Source: CAZPRY01 sp964589175
Lineage (GTDB): Bacteria > Fidelibacterota > UBA2242
Reading direction: 5' to 3'
Length of the DNA stretch: 64,000 bases
Assembly (NCBI GenBank): GCA_964589175.1
Contig: CAZPRY010000016.1
Span: 1 to 64,000 of the forward strand
Of this stretch, positions 19,001-27,564 are shown one piece after another. Position 1 is the stretch's first letter. Each line of letters opens with the position of its first letter. The translations under genes and the position numbers were made by a program. The notes beneath the pieces were generated by a model. It was not told the origin of the DNA. It ran no database searches and worked only from the letters and a program-made list of their open reading frames with translations.

Positions 19001-20212
19001 GGAAACATTACTCATTTTCTTGGATTGATCGAAGATATCACCGAAAAGAAACAGTTGGAGAGTCAACTCCGCCAATCCCAAAAGATGGAAGCCGTCGGCC
19101 ATCTTGCCGGTGGTGTTGCCCACGATTTCAATAACCTCCTGACTATTATTAACGGGTACAGCGACCTCATGATAGCCAACTTGTCCCGCAATAACACTAA
19201 TTTTGAAAGAATCACCCAGATTCGACAAGCCGGCCGGCGCGCCGAAGCGCTGACCCGCCAGCTGCTGGCTTTCAGCCGCAAACAGATCATGAAGCCCCTC
19301 GTTTTGAACCCGAACCAGTTGCTGCAGGAGATGGAAAAAATGCTGCGCCGGCTCATCGGTGAGGATGTCGAATTGACCACGATTTACGATCCCTATCTAT
19401 ATAACGTGAAGGCCGATCCCGGACAGATGGAACAGGTCATTTTAAATTTAGTCGTGAATTCAAGGGATGCAATCCAGGGTGGCGGTAAATTGGAAATCGT
19501 AACGACCAATATCTTCATGACTCCGGAAGACATCCGTCACCATGCCGGAATGGAGACCGGTGATTACGCTCGAATCAGCGTCAGCGACAACGGGACCGGT
19601 ATGGATAGTGAGACTCTGTTGCACATCTTCGAGCCTTTCTTTACGACAAAATCCAAAAACAAAGGCACCGGATTGGGACTCTCAACTGTCTACGGAATCA
19701 TTAAACAAAGCGGCGGTTTTATCTATGTGGACAGCAAACCGGGTGAGGGCACAACTTTCGATATTTACCTGAAAGCAATCAAGCGGGAAAAGCGCAATGT
19801 CATAGGAGACGAACTCGATTTTAATTCGGATTTCGTTGGCAGCGAAACCATCATGCTCGTCGAAGACGAGGAATCCGTCCGGGATTTTGTGGCCGTCGTG
19901 CTCGAACAATATGGCTATACCGTCCTTGAAGCCTCCCATCCTGAGGAAGCTCTGGGATATCTGAAATCCTATAACGGACGCATCGATCTGTTATTGACCG
20001 ATATCGTAATGCCCGGAATGAACGGCAAGGAACTCGCCGATCAAATCCAACAAATTCTCCCCGATCTGCAGGTTATCTTTATGTCCGGCTATACGGACAA
20101 CTCGGTACTTAACAGCGGCGGCGTGCTGGGCCCAAACATTTCCTTTCTGCAGAAGCCATTCTCACCGGCGGACCTGGTAAGAATGATACGGAAGCTTTTA
20201 GGAGGCAATTAA
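16019..20212 (+). CDS. Hybrid sensor histidine kinase with eight PAS domains and a receiver
   Basis: A 1397-residue protein starting at TTG with GAGGA 8 nt upstream. After a short coiled coil (1-45) come about eight PAS/PAC units, several closing with the usual D-I-T/S-E-R-K linkers. A HisKA domain follows (H1035 in GGVAHDFNNLL), then a HATPase with N box ILNLVVNSRDAI, G1 SDNGTGMD and G2 GTGLGLSTVYGI, and finally a receiver domain with phospho-acceptor D1328 (LLLTDIVMPGMNG) and the conserved K in LQKPF. There is no membrane helix, so it senses cytoplasmic or freely diffusing signals. The hybrid design suggests autoregulation by the receiver or a phosphorelay. Its partner is unknown; it follows the efflux operon with a 276-nt gap. 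Confidence 0.92.
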   Translation: MQNRIIDQEKTIEQLSDLRRQVSELKKANSGYKRREEIYRRAEEKHLRLKANIPGMVYEFALHADGHMSFPYVSDASQDLFGIASEDLMRDANLIIRLQHPDDREKFQRSVEQSAQTLQSFREEVRHIVNGEVRFYDCISQPARIPGGPIVWDGIMLETTAQKRIENTLKNTENKYRRLFDTMQDAFVRVDMEGRIIEFNQSYKDLLGYTEEELRRLTYIDLTPAQWHVVEQEIVDQQILKRDYSEVYEKEYRRKDGTVFPVELRTFLIRDDEDQPIGMWAIVRDISERKNAENAIHQLAKFPSENPNPVMRISHEGILSYANDASLPLLEFLKFHEGEPVDRDWQNIVSEVLKTGVRQDIEVDYDHLTFLLTFAAVSESQHVNVYGLDITDRKKTKRDLLRTQFAIDHAKEAIFWLDKSGRTIYVNDEACRSLGNTREELLSMTIFDFDPVFPRENWPEHWEKSRQLGSFTIETQHRTKDGQMFPVEVAIDFMYYEGQEYHCSYIRDITERKQAEQILRETSELLANIISTSPLAIVTLDLDRRIKRWNPAFEKIFGWSEAESIGKVLPVIAPNSSEEFDRIWEQILAGNSFAGIELHGLKKDDTAIDIGLSIAALKDQGGTIVKTMAIFTDITEPKELQRKLRESEELYRSIISASPDGIALIDPDGNLTMVSDTTPKMFGYSKPSEMIGRSFMEFVAPEDREKVVHDMGARFRDEIDGTIDLTMFRSDGTRWNCEGNATLIRDNDGKPITIVLLAHDITLHKQMEAALQDSEEKYRSLIENLNDTVFSIDLKGVVTYVSPMIEAIIQYNPTEIVGHPFREFVHPEDFAKLDTRFREILQGAMKPFEYRLIRKDGQVRTVYSSSRPQIRNEQLIGITGIMSDITERKKTEDEIRKLSLAVQQNPSPVIITDIEGNIEYVNNKLLQVTGYSREELIGQNPRILKSEETLPEVYKDLWSTILAGKTWLGELYNKRKNGEKICEDVMISPIFNESGNITHFLGLIEDITEKKQLESQLRQSQKMEAVGHLAGGVAHDFNNLLTIINGYSDLMIANLSRNNTNFERITQIRQAGRRAEALTRQLLAFSRKQIMKPLVLNPNQLLQEMEKMLRRLIGEDVELTTIYDPYLYNVKADPGQMEQVILNLVVNSRDAIQGGGKLEIVTTNIFMTPEDIRHHAGMETGDYARISVSDNGTGMDSETLLHIFEPFFTTKSKNKGTGLGLSTVYGIIKQSGGFIYVDSKPGEGTTFDIYLKAIKREKRNVIGDELDFNSDFVGSETIMLVEDEESVRDFVAVVLEQYGYTVLEASHPEEALGYLKSYNGRIDLLLTDIVMPGMNGKELADQIQQILPDLQVIFMSGYTDNSVLNSGGVLGPNISFLQKPFSPADLVRMIRKLLGGN

Positions 20213-20450
20213 TTCAGAATTGAATCCCGCTCCGATGAACGCCCGGGATGCTGGGTTTCGCCGATTTCTCCGAATTAAAATCATCCGGACTGCGACGGGT
20301 ATATCCGCAGTACCATCCCGCTACCTTCACGGGAAAAAATCGTTATAGTTTCCCGCTTCCTGATTTTGTCCCCGCAGTCCCAATTCCACCAACCTTAAAA
20401 TCGGATTGGCAATCGGATATTTCCTCTGAGTTGCCATTTATTGAATCAAT
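20213..20450. other. Gap before permease locus, no gene recognised
   Basis: Frames here are short and lack ribosome sites. The stretch leads into the second copy of the regulatory module. Confidence 0.45.
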
Positions 20451-20535
20451 GTTCGCCTGCGTACAGCTGCTGTATCGCAGGCGTATATATCGCTCATCCC
20501 TCACCGAGGGGCAAAGCTCTGGCACAGTAATTGAC
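20451..20535 (+). promoter_or_regulatory. Degenerate copy of sigma-54 regulatory module (copy B)
   Basis: The layout matches the modules at 387 and 30820. The inverted-repeat position reads GTTCG-CCTG-CGTAC (degraded), followed by the shared GCTGCTGTATCGCA and then TGGCAC-AGTAA-TTGA at 20520-20534. The -12 element has GA where sigma-54 promoters need GC. The spacing from inverted repeat to -24 element is 69 nt, ten less than in the other copies, which is about one helical turn. It may be inactive or weak. The permease start is about 215 nt downstream. A second poor match (TGGTAAGGGCTTTGTG) lies near 20670. Confidence 0.5.
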
Positions 20536-20750
20536 CTTATTATCGTGTAAAATCTGTAGATTCGGATAAACTTAAAAGTGAACCGGCATATGATTCGCAT
20601 AGTTCTGAAAATCGTGTTGCTCAATCACCCTGAACGTACCGGATCTCGCTTTGATCCACACAGCCCTCAGACAGCAAACCTGGTAAGGGCTTTGTGCTAT
20701 GAATAGACTTCCGGTGACGCATAACAATCGGTATTGCTGACGGAGAAAAA

Positions 20751-23180
20751 ATGTTCAAAAACTATTTCCTGCTCACCCTTCGCAACCTGAAAAAGCATTC
20801 TTTCTTTTCGATGATCAACATCGCCAGCCTGGCGATCGGAATGGCGGCTTTTATTCTGATCATTTTCTACATTCAATTTGAATGCAGCTACGATCGATTT
20901 CACCAAAAGGCCGATTCCATTTACAGGGTGGAAAGTCGCTTCCTCATCGGCGACGAAACGAAAATGCAATACGCCACTGTCTCCAACGGATACATGCCGG
21001 CCATGAAGGCGGAATTGCCCGAAATCGAGGATTATGCCCGCGTCTGGCTCTGGGACCTCGAGAAGGTTGTCCAATTTGAGGACCAAAAATTCAAAGAGCC
21101 CAACGTCTATTTCGTCGATCCGTCGTTTCTGACAATTTTCTCGTTTGCGATGATCGAGGGCGATCCCGAGACCGCACTGACGGAACCGAACAGCGTCGTG
21201 ATCACCCGGTCTGCGGCGCGTAAGTATTTCGGTGCCGCCGATCCGCTCGGCCAGATGATTAAGATCAGCACCCCGGAAGGGCATGACCTGTGTACGGTTA
21301 CAGGAGTTCTGGAGGATCCACCGCGCAACTCACATCTGCAATTCAATTTCCTGATTTCCTGGAAAACAATGCTGGCCCGCAAACCGTATCAGGAGAATTT
21401 TTGGTACCAGCACTCAGCCTATGGCTTTGTTCTCCTTAAACAGGACGCTAATCCACACGACATCGAAATGAAATTCCCGGCGATTTCAAAAGAGCACAAG
21501 ACCCGCAATGATCTGAAAGAATATACCTGGGGCGTCGAACTGATACCTTTGCGCAACATTCATCTGAAACCGCTGTTATCCTGTGAACGGGAAATCAAGG
21601 GCAGCCGGATCGGCGTTTACGCGCTGCTGGCCGCCGGTATATTCGTACTCCTGATCGCCTGGATCAATTTCGTAAATTTGACCACCGCCAAGTCGATCGA
21701 GCGTGCCCGCGAAGTCGGCATTCGCAAGGTCATCGGCGCCAACCGGCGGCAGTTGATGAAACAATTCATTTTCGAATCCGTCGTCATTAATCTGCTCGCC
21801 TTGATCCTGGCCGTCGGTATTTTCGAACTGGCCCGCCCTTCCTTCAGCAATATCTCGGGTATACCGAATCCGGGCTATCTGCTCTCCCCCGAATTGTTCC
21901 TGCTTTTGTCCGGTATCTTCTTGCTGGGAGTTTTGCTTTCCGGACTCTACCCGGCGATGCTGTTATCCTCCCATCGACCGATTAACGTCTTGACTGGAAA
22001 GTTTGGATCTGTTTCACAAAACATCTCTCTCCGGAAAAGCCTGGTAATTTTTCAATTTACGGCAATGATCATTCTGCTGTCTGTCGTATTCATTTTCTAT
22101 CGCCAGATCCGCTATATGCATAGCCAGAATCTGGGTATTGAGACCGAGCAAATCCTTGTTCTCAAGACGCCGGTCGATACCGATCATAGCAGCGAAAATA
22201 TCGAAGCATTTCGCAGCGAAGCACTCTCTCATCCATCCATTCTGAATGTCAGCGGTTCGAGCTCGGTACCGGGTAAAGAGGTCGGAATGCACCTTGCCAA
22301 TCGGCTCTACTCCGAAGAACCCGAACACAACAAACTCTATGAAATGCTGCGAACCGATCAACATTTTATCGACACTTACGAATTAAAGCTGAAATACGGA
22401 CGGGGATTTTCGGAAAAATATCCGACCGATAACGATGCCCTGGTCATAAATGAAAGTGCGGCCAGGTACCTGGGGTTTGCAGATCCGAAAGAGGCTCTGA
22501 ACCAGGAAATCCATCTGGAAGTCTCCCGGAAAGCGTTTACCGTGATTGGCATTATCGAGGATTATCACCATCAATCCCTCAAAGAAGATTTTACCCCGGT
22601 AATGCTCTTCATCGCGGGCGAATACGGGTGGATCCAGAAGCAGTATTACTCCCTCAAATTCAAACCGCAGCAGGCTGGTGAAGTCATCGCATTCGTCAGG
22701 GATATCTGGGCCAGAACTTTTCCTAACAGTGCTTTCGATTATTTTATCCTCGACGATTTTTACAATGCCCAGTATCAAGCCGATATTCGCTTCGAAAAAG
22801 TACTCACGCTCTTCACCGGATTGGCTATTTTTATCGCCCTGCTGGGTCTTTTCGGTTTGATCGTTTTGGCCTCGGAACAACGCATCAAGGAAATCGGAAT
22901 CCGCAAAATCCTCGGCGCCACAACTGCTAATCTGACTTTATTGTTCGCGCGGGAATATTCGATCTCCATTCTATTATCCGGGTTTATCGCACTGCCCCTG
23001 TCCGGGTTGATCTCACACAGAATATTGACCGACTTCGCCTTCCGAATCGACCTGAATCATTATATCTGGGTTTTTCCGTCGGCAGCGATAATCGCGCTGA
23101 TGATCGCCCTCCTGACCATTACGATCCAGGTAATTCGGGTGTCCGGAATCAATCCGGCGAAATCTTTAAGACACGAGTAG
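20751..23180 (+). CDS. ABC transporter permease, MacB-periplasmic/FtsX type
   Basis: An 809-residue member of the same family as the permease at 1243. N-terminal helix with MINIASLAIGMAAFILII (about 20-42), periplasmic domain (about 50-280), FtsX domain with AWINFVNLTTAKSIERA and REVGIRKVIGANR, second periplasmic domain, and C-terminal FtsX domain with LLGLFGLIVLASEQRIKEIG and IRKILGA. It ends INPAKSLRHE, slightly off the common ANP-x-x-LRYE ending. GGAG lies about 7 nt before the ATG. The downstream permease is separated by a gap holding a permease scar. No ATPase is adjacent. Confidence 0.87.
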   Translation: MFKNYFLLTLRNLKKHSFFSMINIASLAIGMAAFILIIFYIQFECSYDRFHQKADSIYRVESRFLIGDETKMQYATVSNGYMPAMKAELPEIEDYARVWLWDLEKVVQFEDQKFKEPNVYFVDPSFLTIFSFAMIEGDPETALTEPNSVVITRSAARKYFGAADPLGQMIKISTPEGHDLCTVTGVLEDPPRNSHLQFNFLISWKTMLARKPYQENFWYQHSAYGFVLLKQDANPHDIEMKFPAISKEHKTRNDLKEYTWGVELIPLRNIHLKPLLSCEREIKGSRIGVYALLAAGIFVLLIAWINFVNLTTAKSIERAREVGIRKVIGANRRQLMKQFIFESVVINLLALILAVGIFELARPSFSNISGIPNPGYLLSPELFLLLSGIFLLGVLLSGLYPAMLLSSHRPINVLTGKFGSVSQNISLRKSLVIFQFTAMIILLSVVFIFYRQIRYMHSQNLGIETEQILVLKTPVDTDHSSENIEAFRSEALSHPSILNVSGSSSVPGKEVGMHLANRLYSEEPEHNKLYEMLRTDQHFIDTYELKLKYGRGFSEKYPTDNDALVINESAARYLGFADPKEALNQEIHLEVSRKAFTVIGIIEDYHHQSLKEDFTPVMLFIAGEYGWIQKQYYSLKFKPQQAGEVIAFVRDIWARTFPNSAFDYFILDDFYNAQYQADIRFEKVLTLFTGLAIFIALLGLFGLIVLASEQRIKEIGIRKILGATTANLTLLFAREYSISILLSGFIALPLSGLISHRILTDFAFRIDLNHYIWVFPSAAIIALMIALLTITIQVIRVSGINPAKSLRHE

Positions 23181-23226
23181 TTGACATCAAAACCGATGAA
23201 GCGAAGAATTACTAAAGGGTAACACT

Positions 23227-23283
23227 GTGGTTAAAGAATACCTGAAAATCGCCAACCCGGTCGAAGCTTTGCGCTATGAATAA
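23227..23283 (+). pseudogene. 18-codon scar of a deleted FtsX-type permease gene
   Basis: An 18-codon frame from GTG reads MVKEYLKIA-NPVEALRYE and stops at TAA. Its first half matches the N-terminus of the neighbouring permeases (compare GNYLKIALRN at 3655), and its second half matches their common C-terminus (ANP-x-EALRYE). The ~2.3 kb between is gone, with the frame kept. AAAGGG lies a few bases upstream. The next intact permease starts 20 nt later. The simplest reading is an internal deletion of a permease gene that once sat between the two flanking ones. Confidence 0.72.
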
Positions 23284-23302
23284 TAAGTGAAGAGGGAACG
23301 GA

Positions 23303-25639
23303 ATGTTTAGACACCACCTGGTATTGGCTTTTCGCAATCTGAATAAATACCGCGGGTATTCCTTTATCAATATATTCGGACTGGCGATCGGCATGACCTG
23401 CACCATCCTGATCCTGATGTGGATTCAGGATGAAATGAGTTATGACCGCTTTCATGAAAACGCGAACAATATCTACCGCGTTGCCCTTGCCGACCTTACC
23501 TATCAGCCGACTCATAACTATCCGGTCACCCCGCCGGCGCTGGCTAAGGCGATGCGCGAGAGTTTTCCCGAGATTCAGGCGGCCGTCTCATATTTTCAAA
23601 AAGAGGAGATACTCGTTCGGTATAATGATAAATCCTTCAAAGAGCATATCGGTTTCGCGTCAGCGGAGATCTTCGATATTTTCACGCTGCCGCTCGTGGA
23701 AGGCAATGCGCAAACGGCTTTACAGGCTCCCTGGTCTGTTCTGCTGACGGAAGAAATGGCCGGGAAGCTGTTCGGCTCACAGAATCCGCTGGGTAACATG
23801 ATTATCGTTGATAACAAATTCAATTTCACTGTCACCGGTGTGCTGAAGGATATTCCTTCAGGCAGTTATCTGAATTTCGGATTACTAACCTCCAATGATC
23901 ACATCGCGGAAATCACCGGCAGAGGAAACATGGACAGCTGGAATCAGTGGGGCAACGATACTTTCATACTTCTGGGCCAGCAGACGGATGTCGCCGGTTT
24001 CAATGCGAAAATCGCCGACTTCGCCGCGCAATCCTACACCTACGAATGGCAACCCAGTCTTTTCCTGCAGCCGCTGACGGATATTCACATCCGCGATTTG
24101 AATGGCGGCGGGATGATTACCTATATCTATATTTTTGGAATCATTGCCGGTTTTGTGCTGCTGATCGCCTGCATCAATTTTATGAATCTCGCCACCGCCC
24201 GTTCAACGCTCCGCGCTAAGGAAATCGGGCTTCGCAAAGTCGTCGGCGCCGGGAAATCCAGCCTGATCCGGCAGTTCTACGGCGAAGCATTCATCACCGT
24301 CCTGCTGGCCCTGCTGATGAGTTTGTTGCTGGTTGAACTGCTGCTGCCGGCCTTCAACAGCCTGACCGGAAAAACATTGAGCCTGGATTTTGCGGGAAAT
24401 TATCATTTGATTTTAGTGTTAATTGCGATAGCGCTCGTGACCGGTTCGATTTCCGGCAGTTACCCGGCGCTGTACCTATCTTCAATCCGCCCGATAAGCG
24501 CCCTAAAAGGCGCAAAATTATCCGGCTCCACACTTTTTCGAAAATTCCTGGTTGTCTTTCAATTTCTGCTCTCGATTACACTTATCATCGCCACAATGGT
24601 CGTTTCCGACCAGATGCGGTTCATACGGAATCGAAACCTGGGATTTAACAAAGAACAGATCGTCTATCTCCCGCTGAACCAGGATTTGAAATCCAAATAC
24701 AGCACTCTGAAAAGCGAATTATTGCAGAACTCCGGCATTTTACACGTCACGGCAAGCTCCAGTAAACTCGGTGTCCGGGCTTACGGCAGCACCGATGTGA
24801 ACCAGTGGGAAGGTAATCCTGGAGAACGATCCCTGCTGATGAACATGATTTTCGCGGACTATGATTTTACCGAAACCTTTGGCCTGTCAGTGGTTCAGGG
24901 CCGTTTCTTTTCGGAGCAATTCGCCGGCGACAGCGATGCCGTTGTCTTGAATGAAACAGCGGTTCGTGAAATGGGACTCAGCAACCCGGTTGGTACAAAA
25001 ATTTATGATAAGATTCCCATCATCGGAGTTATCCGGGATTTCAATTTCCAGTCCCTGCACACCATTGTCAAACCGCTGGCCCTGTTTATGAAGTCCGATG
25101 AATTCGATTTCATGGCGATCAAAATCGACGGCAATGATATTCCGGCAACCATTAAGGTCATTGAAACCATCACGACTCGAATCGCTCCTGATTTTCCCTT
25201 TGAATACCAGTTTCTGGACGAAGAATTCGACAATCTGTACCGTTCCGAGCTACGGCTGGGCAGGATTTTCAACTATTTTTCGATACTGGCGATTATTATC
25301 TCCTGCCTGGGCCTGTTCGGACTTGCCTCTTTTATGGTCAGCCGCCGCACCAAAGAAATCGGCATCCGCAAGGCCATCGGCGCCTCGACGCCCAACATTA
25401 TTGTCCTGACCTCTTCATCATTTATCAAGTGGGTCATGGTCGCCAACCTGCTGGCCTGGCCGATCGCCTGGTTCGCCATGCACCGCTGGCTGGAAACCTT
25501 CGCCTATCGAATTACGATTCACTGGTGGACATTCCTGCTCGCCGGTTCGCTGGCGCTGACGATCACCATTCTGACGGTCAGTTATCAGTCCGTCAAAGCC
25601 GCCATTGCGAATCCGGTGAAAAGTCTACGCTACGAATGA
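23303..25639 (+). CDS. ABC transporter permease, MacB-periplasmic/FtsX type
   Basis: A 778-residue permease, more like the one at 3655 than its immediate neighbour. N-terminal helix with FINIFGLAIGMTCTILILM, periplasmic domain with YDRFHENANNIYR, FtsX domain with IACINFMNLATARSTLRA and KEIGLRKVVGAGK, second periplasmic domain with FEYQFLDEEFDNLYRSE, and C-terminal FtsX domain with ISCLGLFGLASFMVSRR and KEIGIRKAIGAS. It ends ANPVKSLRYE. GAGGG precedes the ATG. It probably shares a transcript with the permease at 20751 through the deletion scar. Confidence 0.88.
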   Translation: MFRHHLVLAFRNLNKYRGYSFINIFGLAIGMTCTILILMWIQDEMSYDRFHENANNIYRVALADLTYQPTHNYPVTPPALAKAMRESFPEIQAAVSYFQKEEILVRYNDKSFKEHIGFASAEIFDIFTLPLVEGNAQTALQAPWSVLLTEEMAGKLFGSQNPLGNMIIVDNKFNFTVTGVLKDIPSGSYLNFGLLTSNDHIAEITGRGNMDSWNQWGNDTFILLGQQTDVAGFNAKIADFAAQSYTYEWQPSLFLQPLTDIHIRDLNGGGMITYIYIFGIIAGFVLLIACINFMNLATARSTLRAKEIGLRKVVGAGKSSLIRQFYGEAFITVLLALLMSLLLVELLLPAFNSLTGKTLSLDFAGNYHLILVLIAIALVTGSISGSYPALYLSSIRPISALKGAKLSGSTLFRKFLVVFQFLLSITLIIATMVVSDQMRFIRNRNLGFNKEQIVYLPLNQDLKSKYSTLKSELLQNSGILHVTASSSKLGVRAYGSTDVNQWEGNPGERSLLMNMIFADYDFTETFGLSVVQGRFFSEQFAGDSDAVVLNETAVREMGLSNPVGTKIYDKIPIIGVIRDFNFQSLHTIVKPLALFMKSDEFDFMAIKIDGNDIPATIKVIETITTRIAPDFPFEYQFLDEEFDNLYRSELRLGRIFNYFSILAIIISCLGLFGLASFMVSRRTKEIGIRKAIGASTPNIIVLTSSSFIKWVMVANLLAWPIAWFAMHRWLETFAYRITIHWWTFLLAGSLALTITILTVSYQSVKAAIANPVKSLRYE

Positions 25640-25722
25640 TTCTCAGGGTAAAGGAAATCGCAGAAATCATCTCCGCATGAGCGCCTTCCGGGGACGGTCT
25701 TAGACTTTCACCGTTGAATCTT

Positions 25723-25800
25723 TAAAAATCCTGTGGGGATTACAGGTCGGTAAAAACGCGACGATCCGGTTTGGTTTCGTCCCGGACGGGACGGGAGATA
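25723..25800. repeat. Dispersed repeat (unit 1): AGGTCGGTAAAAACGC / CGTCCCGGACGGGACG
   Basis: The unit has a short hairpin-forming start (ATCC-TGTGG-GGAT), then AGGTCGGTAAAAACGCGACGA and GTCCCGGACGGGAC. The same order recurs at 25923 and 47724 with scattered substitutions. Non-coding. Confidence 0.7.
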
Positions 25801-25922
25801 ACCGGGCACGTCTCCCTTCTACCGACTTCACATGTCTGACGGCACAAAACAAAACCTGATCTGCTAATGAAAACGATGAAGAATACATTATTGATCGCCC
25901 ATCATAAAAACATGGCATTCAC

Positions 25923-25993
25923 ATCCCGTAGGGATGATAGGTCGGTAAAAACGCAACGACCCGGTTTCGGTTTCGTCCCGGACGGGACGGGAG
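25923..25993. repeat. Dispersed repeat (unit 2)
   Basis: Same order as the unit 200 bp upstream: CATCCCGTAGGGATG hairpin, AGGTCGGTAAAAACGC, then GTCCCGGACGGGACGGGAG. Both units are followed by degenerate text containing ACCGA and TGACGGCA, so the real element may be about 125 nt. Confidence 0.7.
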
Positions 25994-26069
25994 TAGCCCC
26001 GGACTGAGGATCTTCTTTACCGATCTATTAGGCCTGACGGCATAGACGATATTCATCGAGGAGGCATCG

Positions 26070-26144
26070 TACTTGTGTTAAGTGATTTTGGAGAAAGCCC
26101 TGAAACCGGGGCTAATCTATCGGTAAAATCACTTGACATAAGTA
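26070..26144. repeat. 20-bp inverted repeat with nested hairpin
   Basis: Arms 26070-26089 and 26125-26144 are complementary at 18 of 20 positions, and the two mismatches would be G-U pairs in RNA. Inside the 35-nt loop, AGCCC (26096-26100) pairs with GGGCT (26109-26113). No transposase is nearby. It could be a small palindromic element or a structured transcript. Confidence 0.55.
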
Positions 26145-26250
26145 CTTTTCTATTTCTGCGAAAACATCAAGAGTTTTGCGGCCGCGCTCGGGAGCCAAGG
26201 AAAGGCGGAACCGGAGTCACTGCCTTAGCATGCGTATGTTACGAAATTTC

Positions 26251-26367
26251 CATGCGCATGAAAAAAAATTATCTAACGTCCAAAAAATATTTTCGTGCGT
26301 ATGAAAATAAATTATGAAGCGTATGTTGGTGACTGATCATGCGTACGGAAATAAATTAGCTAACGCT
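26251..26367. repeat. Three ~28-nt imperfect direct repeats, 43-44 bp period
   Basis: Copies start at 26251, 26294 and 26338, each of the form (C)RTGCGYAYG followed by AAATAAATTA; the first and third end in CTAACG. Intervening DNA is not conserved and only about 15 nt long. Too short and divergent for a CRISPR. Confidence 0.5.
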
Positions 26368-26640
26368 TGTTCGAGGACTATCCACCACAGCATCAAAGAC
26401 TGATGTACGCAGGATCACGCAGATTCCCGCGTATAACGGCGCGGCGGAGTCGCCCGGCGGATTTTTATCGGGGCCTTGCATTAACCCTTGAATAATGATT
26501 TATTTATGATTAAAATGCTTTCAAATGAATAAAAATCCACACAGTGGATGTAAAAGCGGGTCTGCAATGAGACTTCCAGGTTTCTTGATGCAGAAACCTT
26601 CCGAAAAAATCACTGAATGCAGAAACTTGTTTCCGGATAC

Positions 26641-26687
26641 AGTAACCTGTTCTGAGGGCAAATGTGCAGGATAAACAGATGTTATGC
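26641..26687 (+). other. Possible attC-like site at the left end of the cassette array
   Basis: AGTAAC and CTGTTCTG on the left can pair with CAG...AACAG and GTTATGC on the right, leaving unpaired bases between the arms, as in integron attC sites. The right core GTTATGC sits 35 nt before the start of the first cassette gene. Support is weaker than for the two sites downstream, because the cores are not fully complementary. Confidence 0.35.
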
Positions 26688-26715
26688 GTACTTTAAAAAT
26701 ATTTAGGAGGAAGTT

Positions 26716-27525
26716 TTGAGAATCCCATTTATTTCTATTATCTGTATCGTGACAATATCAAATTGTGGAGTTCCTCGGTCAGAGTATAATAAACTTAAAG
26801 ATGAGAATGATTCACTTAAAATTGTAATAGAAGATTACAAATATGGAGCAGAAAGAATAATTGCAGAAGTTGAAAAAGCTTTTAATGAGAAAAAATATTT
26901 ACTTGCACGACAAAATATTGAGTTACTCTACTCAAAACATCCTGAATCGTCTAAAAATCAAGAATTCAAAATTTTATTAAAAACAATTGAAAATCTGGAG
27001 TTAAAAGAGAAAAAAAGAAAGGAAGCCGAGGAAAAAGAAAAAATTAGGTTGGCTAATATAAATAATACTGGAATTTGGAGTATCAACTATTATGTAGATG
27101 ATTTTGGAGAACCAACCAAGACTGGGTATATAACAAATACGATTTTAATTCGAGGCACATTTAGTAATACAGCAACTGAAGATTCAGAATTAGATGTCAT
27201 ATTTTTAATTTCTAATGCATCAAATATTTCAATAAAACTATTTGAATATGCAGGAAATAATCCAGTTAAAGCATATTCTACAAAAAGCTATACTGTTTTA
27301 GTCCAAGATAATGATAAAAATCGCCTAAAACTCAGGGCAAACAATTATTCCGATAGACTCAGTTTTGATAAAATAGCGTCTGAAAATATACACAATGCTT
27401 TATTGAAAGGCGGTACCATAATATTTAGGATAACTGAGGATGACTCTCCAACAACTCAGTATAACTTTACTATTCAGAATGCGGATTGGTATGGTAATGC
27501 TTTTCAAAAATTAAAAGAATCCTAA
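26716..27525 (+). CDS. Cassette-borne lipoprotein with coiled coil, unknown function
   Basis: A 269-residue protein from TTG with AGGAGG 5 nt upstream. The N-terminus has a short signal with an ISNC lipobox (about residue 17), then a heptad-like stretch (YNKLKDENDSLKIVIEDY, about 24-42), a helical segment resembling a TPR-like linker (EKAFNEKKYLLARQNIELL), a Lys/Glu-rich coiled coil near 95-115, and a beta-rich C-terminal domain of about 150 residues. No family is recognised. It is strongly AT-rich compared with flanking genes and lies between attC-like sites, so it is probably an integron-type cassette gene. Confidence 0.6.
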   Translation: MRIPFISIICIVTISNCGVPRSEYNKLKDENDSLKIVIEDYKYGAERIIAEVEKAFNEKKYLLARQNIELLYSKHPESSKNQEFKILLKTIENLELKEKKRKEAEEKEKIRLANINNTGIWSINYYVDDFGEPTKTGYITNTILIRGTFSNTATEDSELDVIFLISNASNISIKLFEYAGNNPVKAYSTKSYTVLVQDNDKNRLKLRANNYSDRLSFDKIASENIHNALLKGGTIIFRITEDDSPTTQYNFTIQNADWYGNAFQKLKES

Positions 27526-27564
27526 AAATATTCTATGTTAAAATGCCACATATCCATTGGCTGG

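Larger units (their letters stand above)
25640..26640. other. 1-kb repeat-rich gap at the left edge of an accessory region
   Basis: No credible gene is present; an 80-codon frame near 26075 lies on an inverted repeat and short direct repeats. The gap contains two dispersed repeat units, one structured inverted repeat and three short direct repeats (listed separately), then turns AT-rich toward the cassette array. Confidence 0.55.

Noticed and set aside
20248..20550. A 100-residue protein-coding gene before the permease
   Set aside because: It overlaps the regulatory module and lacks a ribosome site and any family feature.
26075..26317. An 80-residue protein-coding gene
   Set aside because: It covers the inverted repeat and the first direct repeat, has no ribosome site and no protein-like hydrophobic or charge pattern.
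26251..26367. CRISPR array
   Set aside because: Only three imperfect copies with about 15-nt conserved-free spacers, and no cas genes; spacers are too short.
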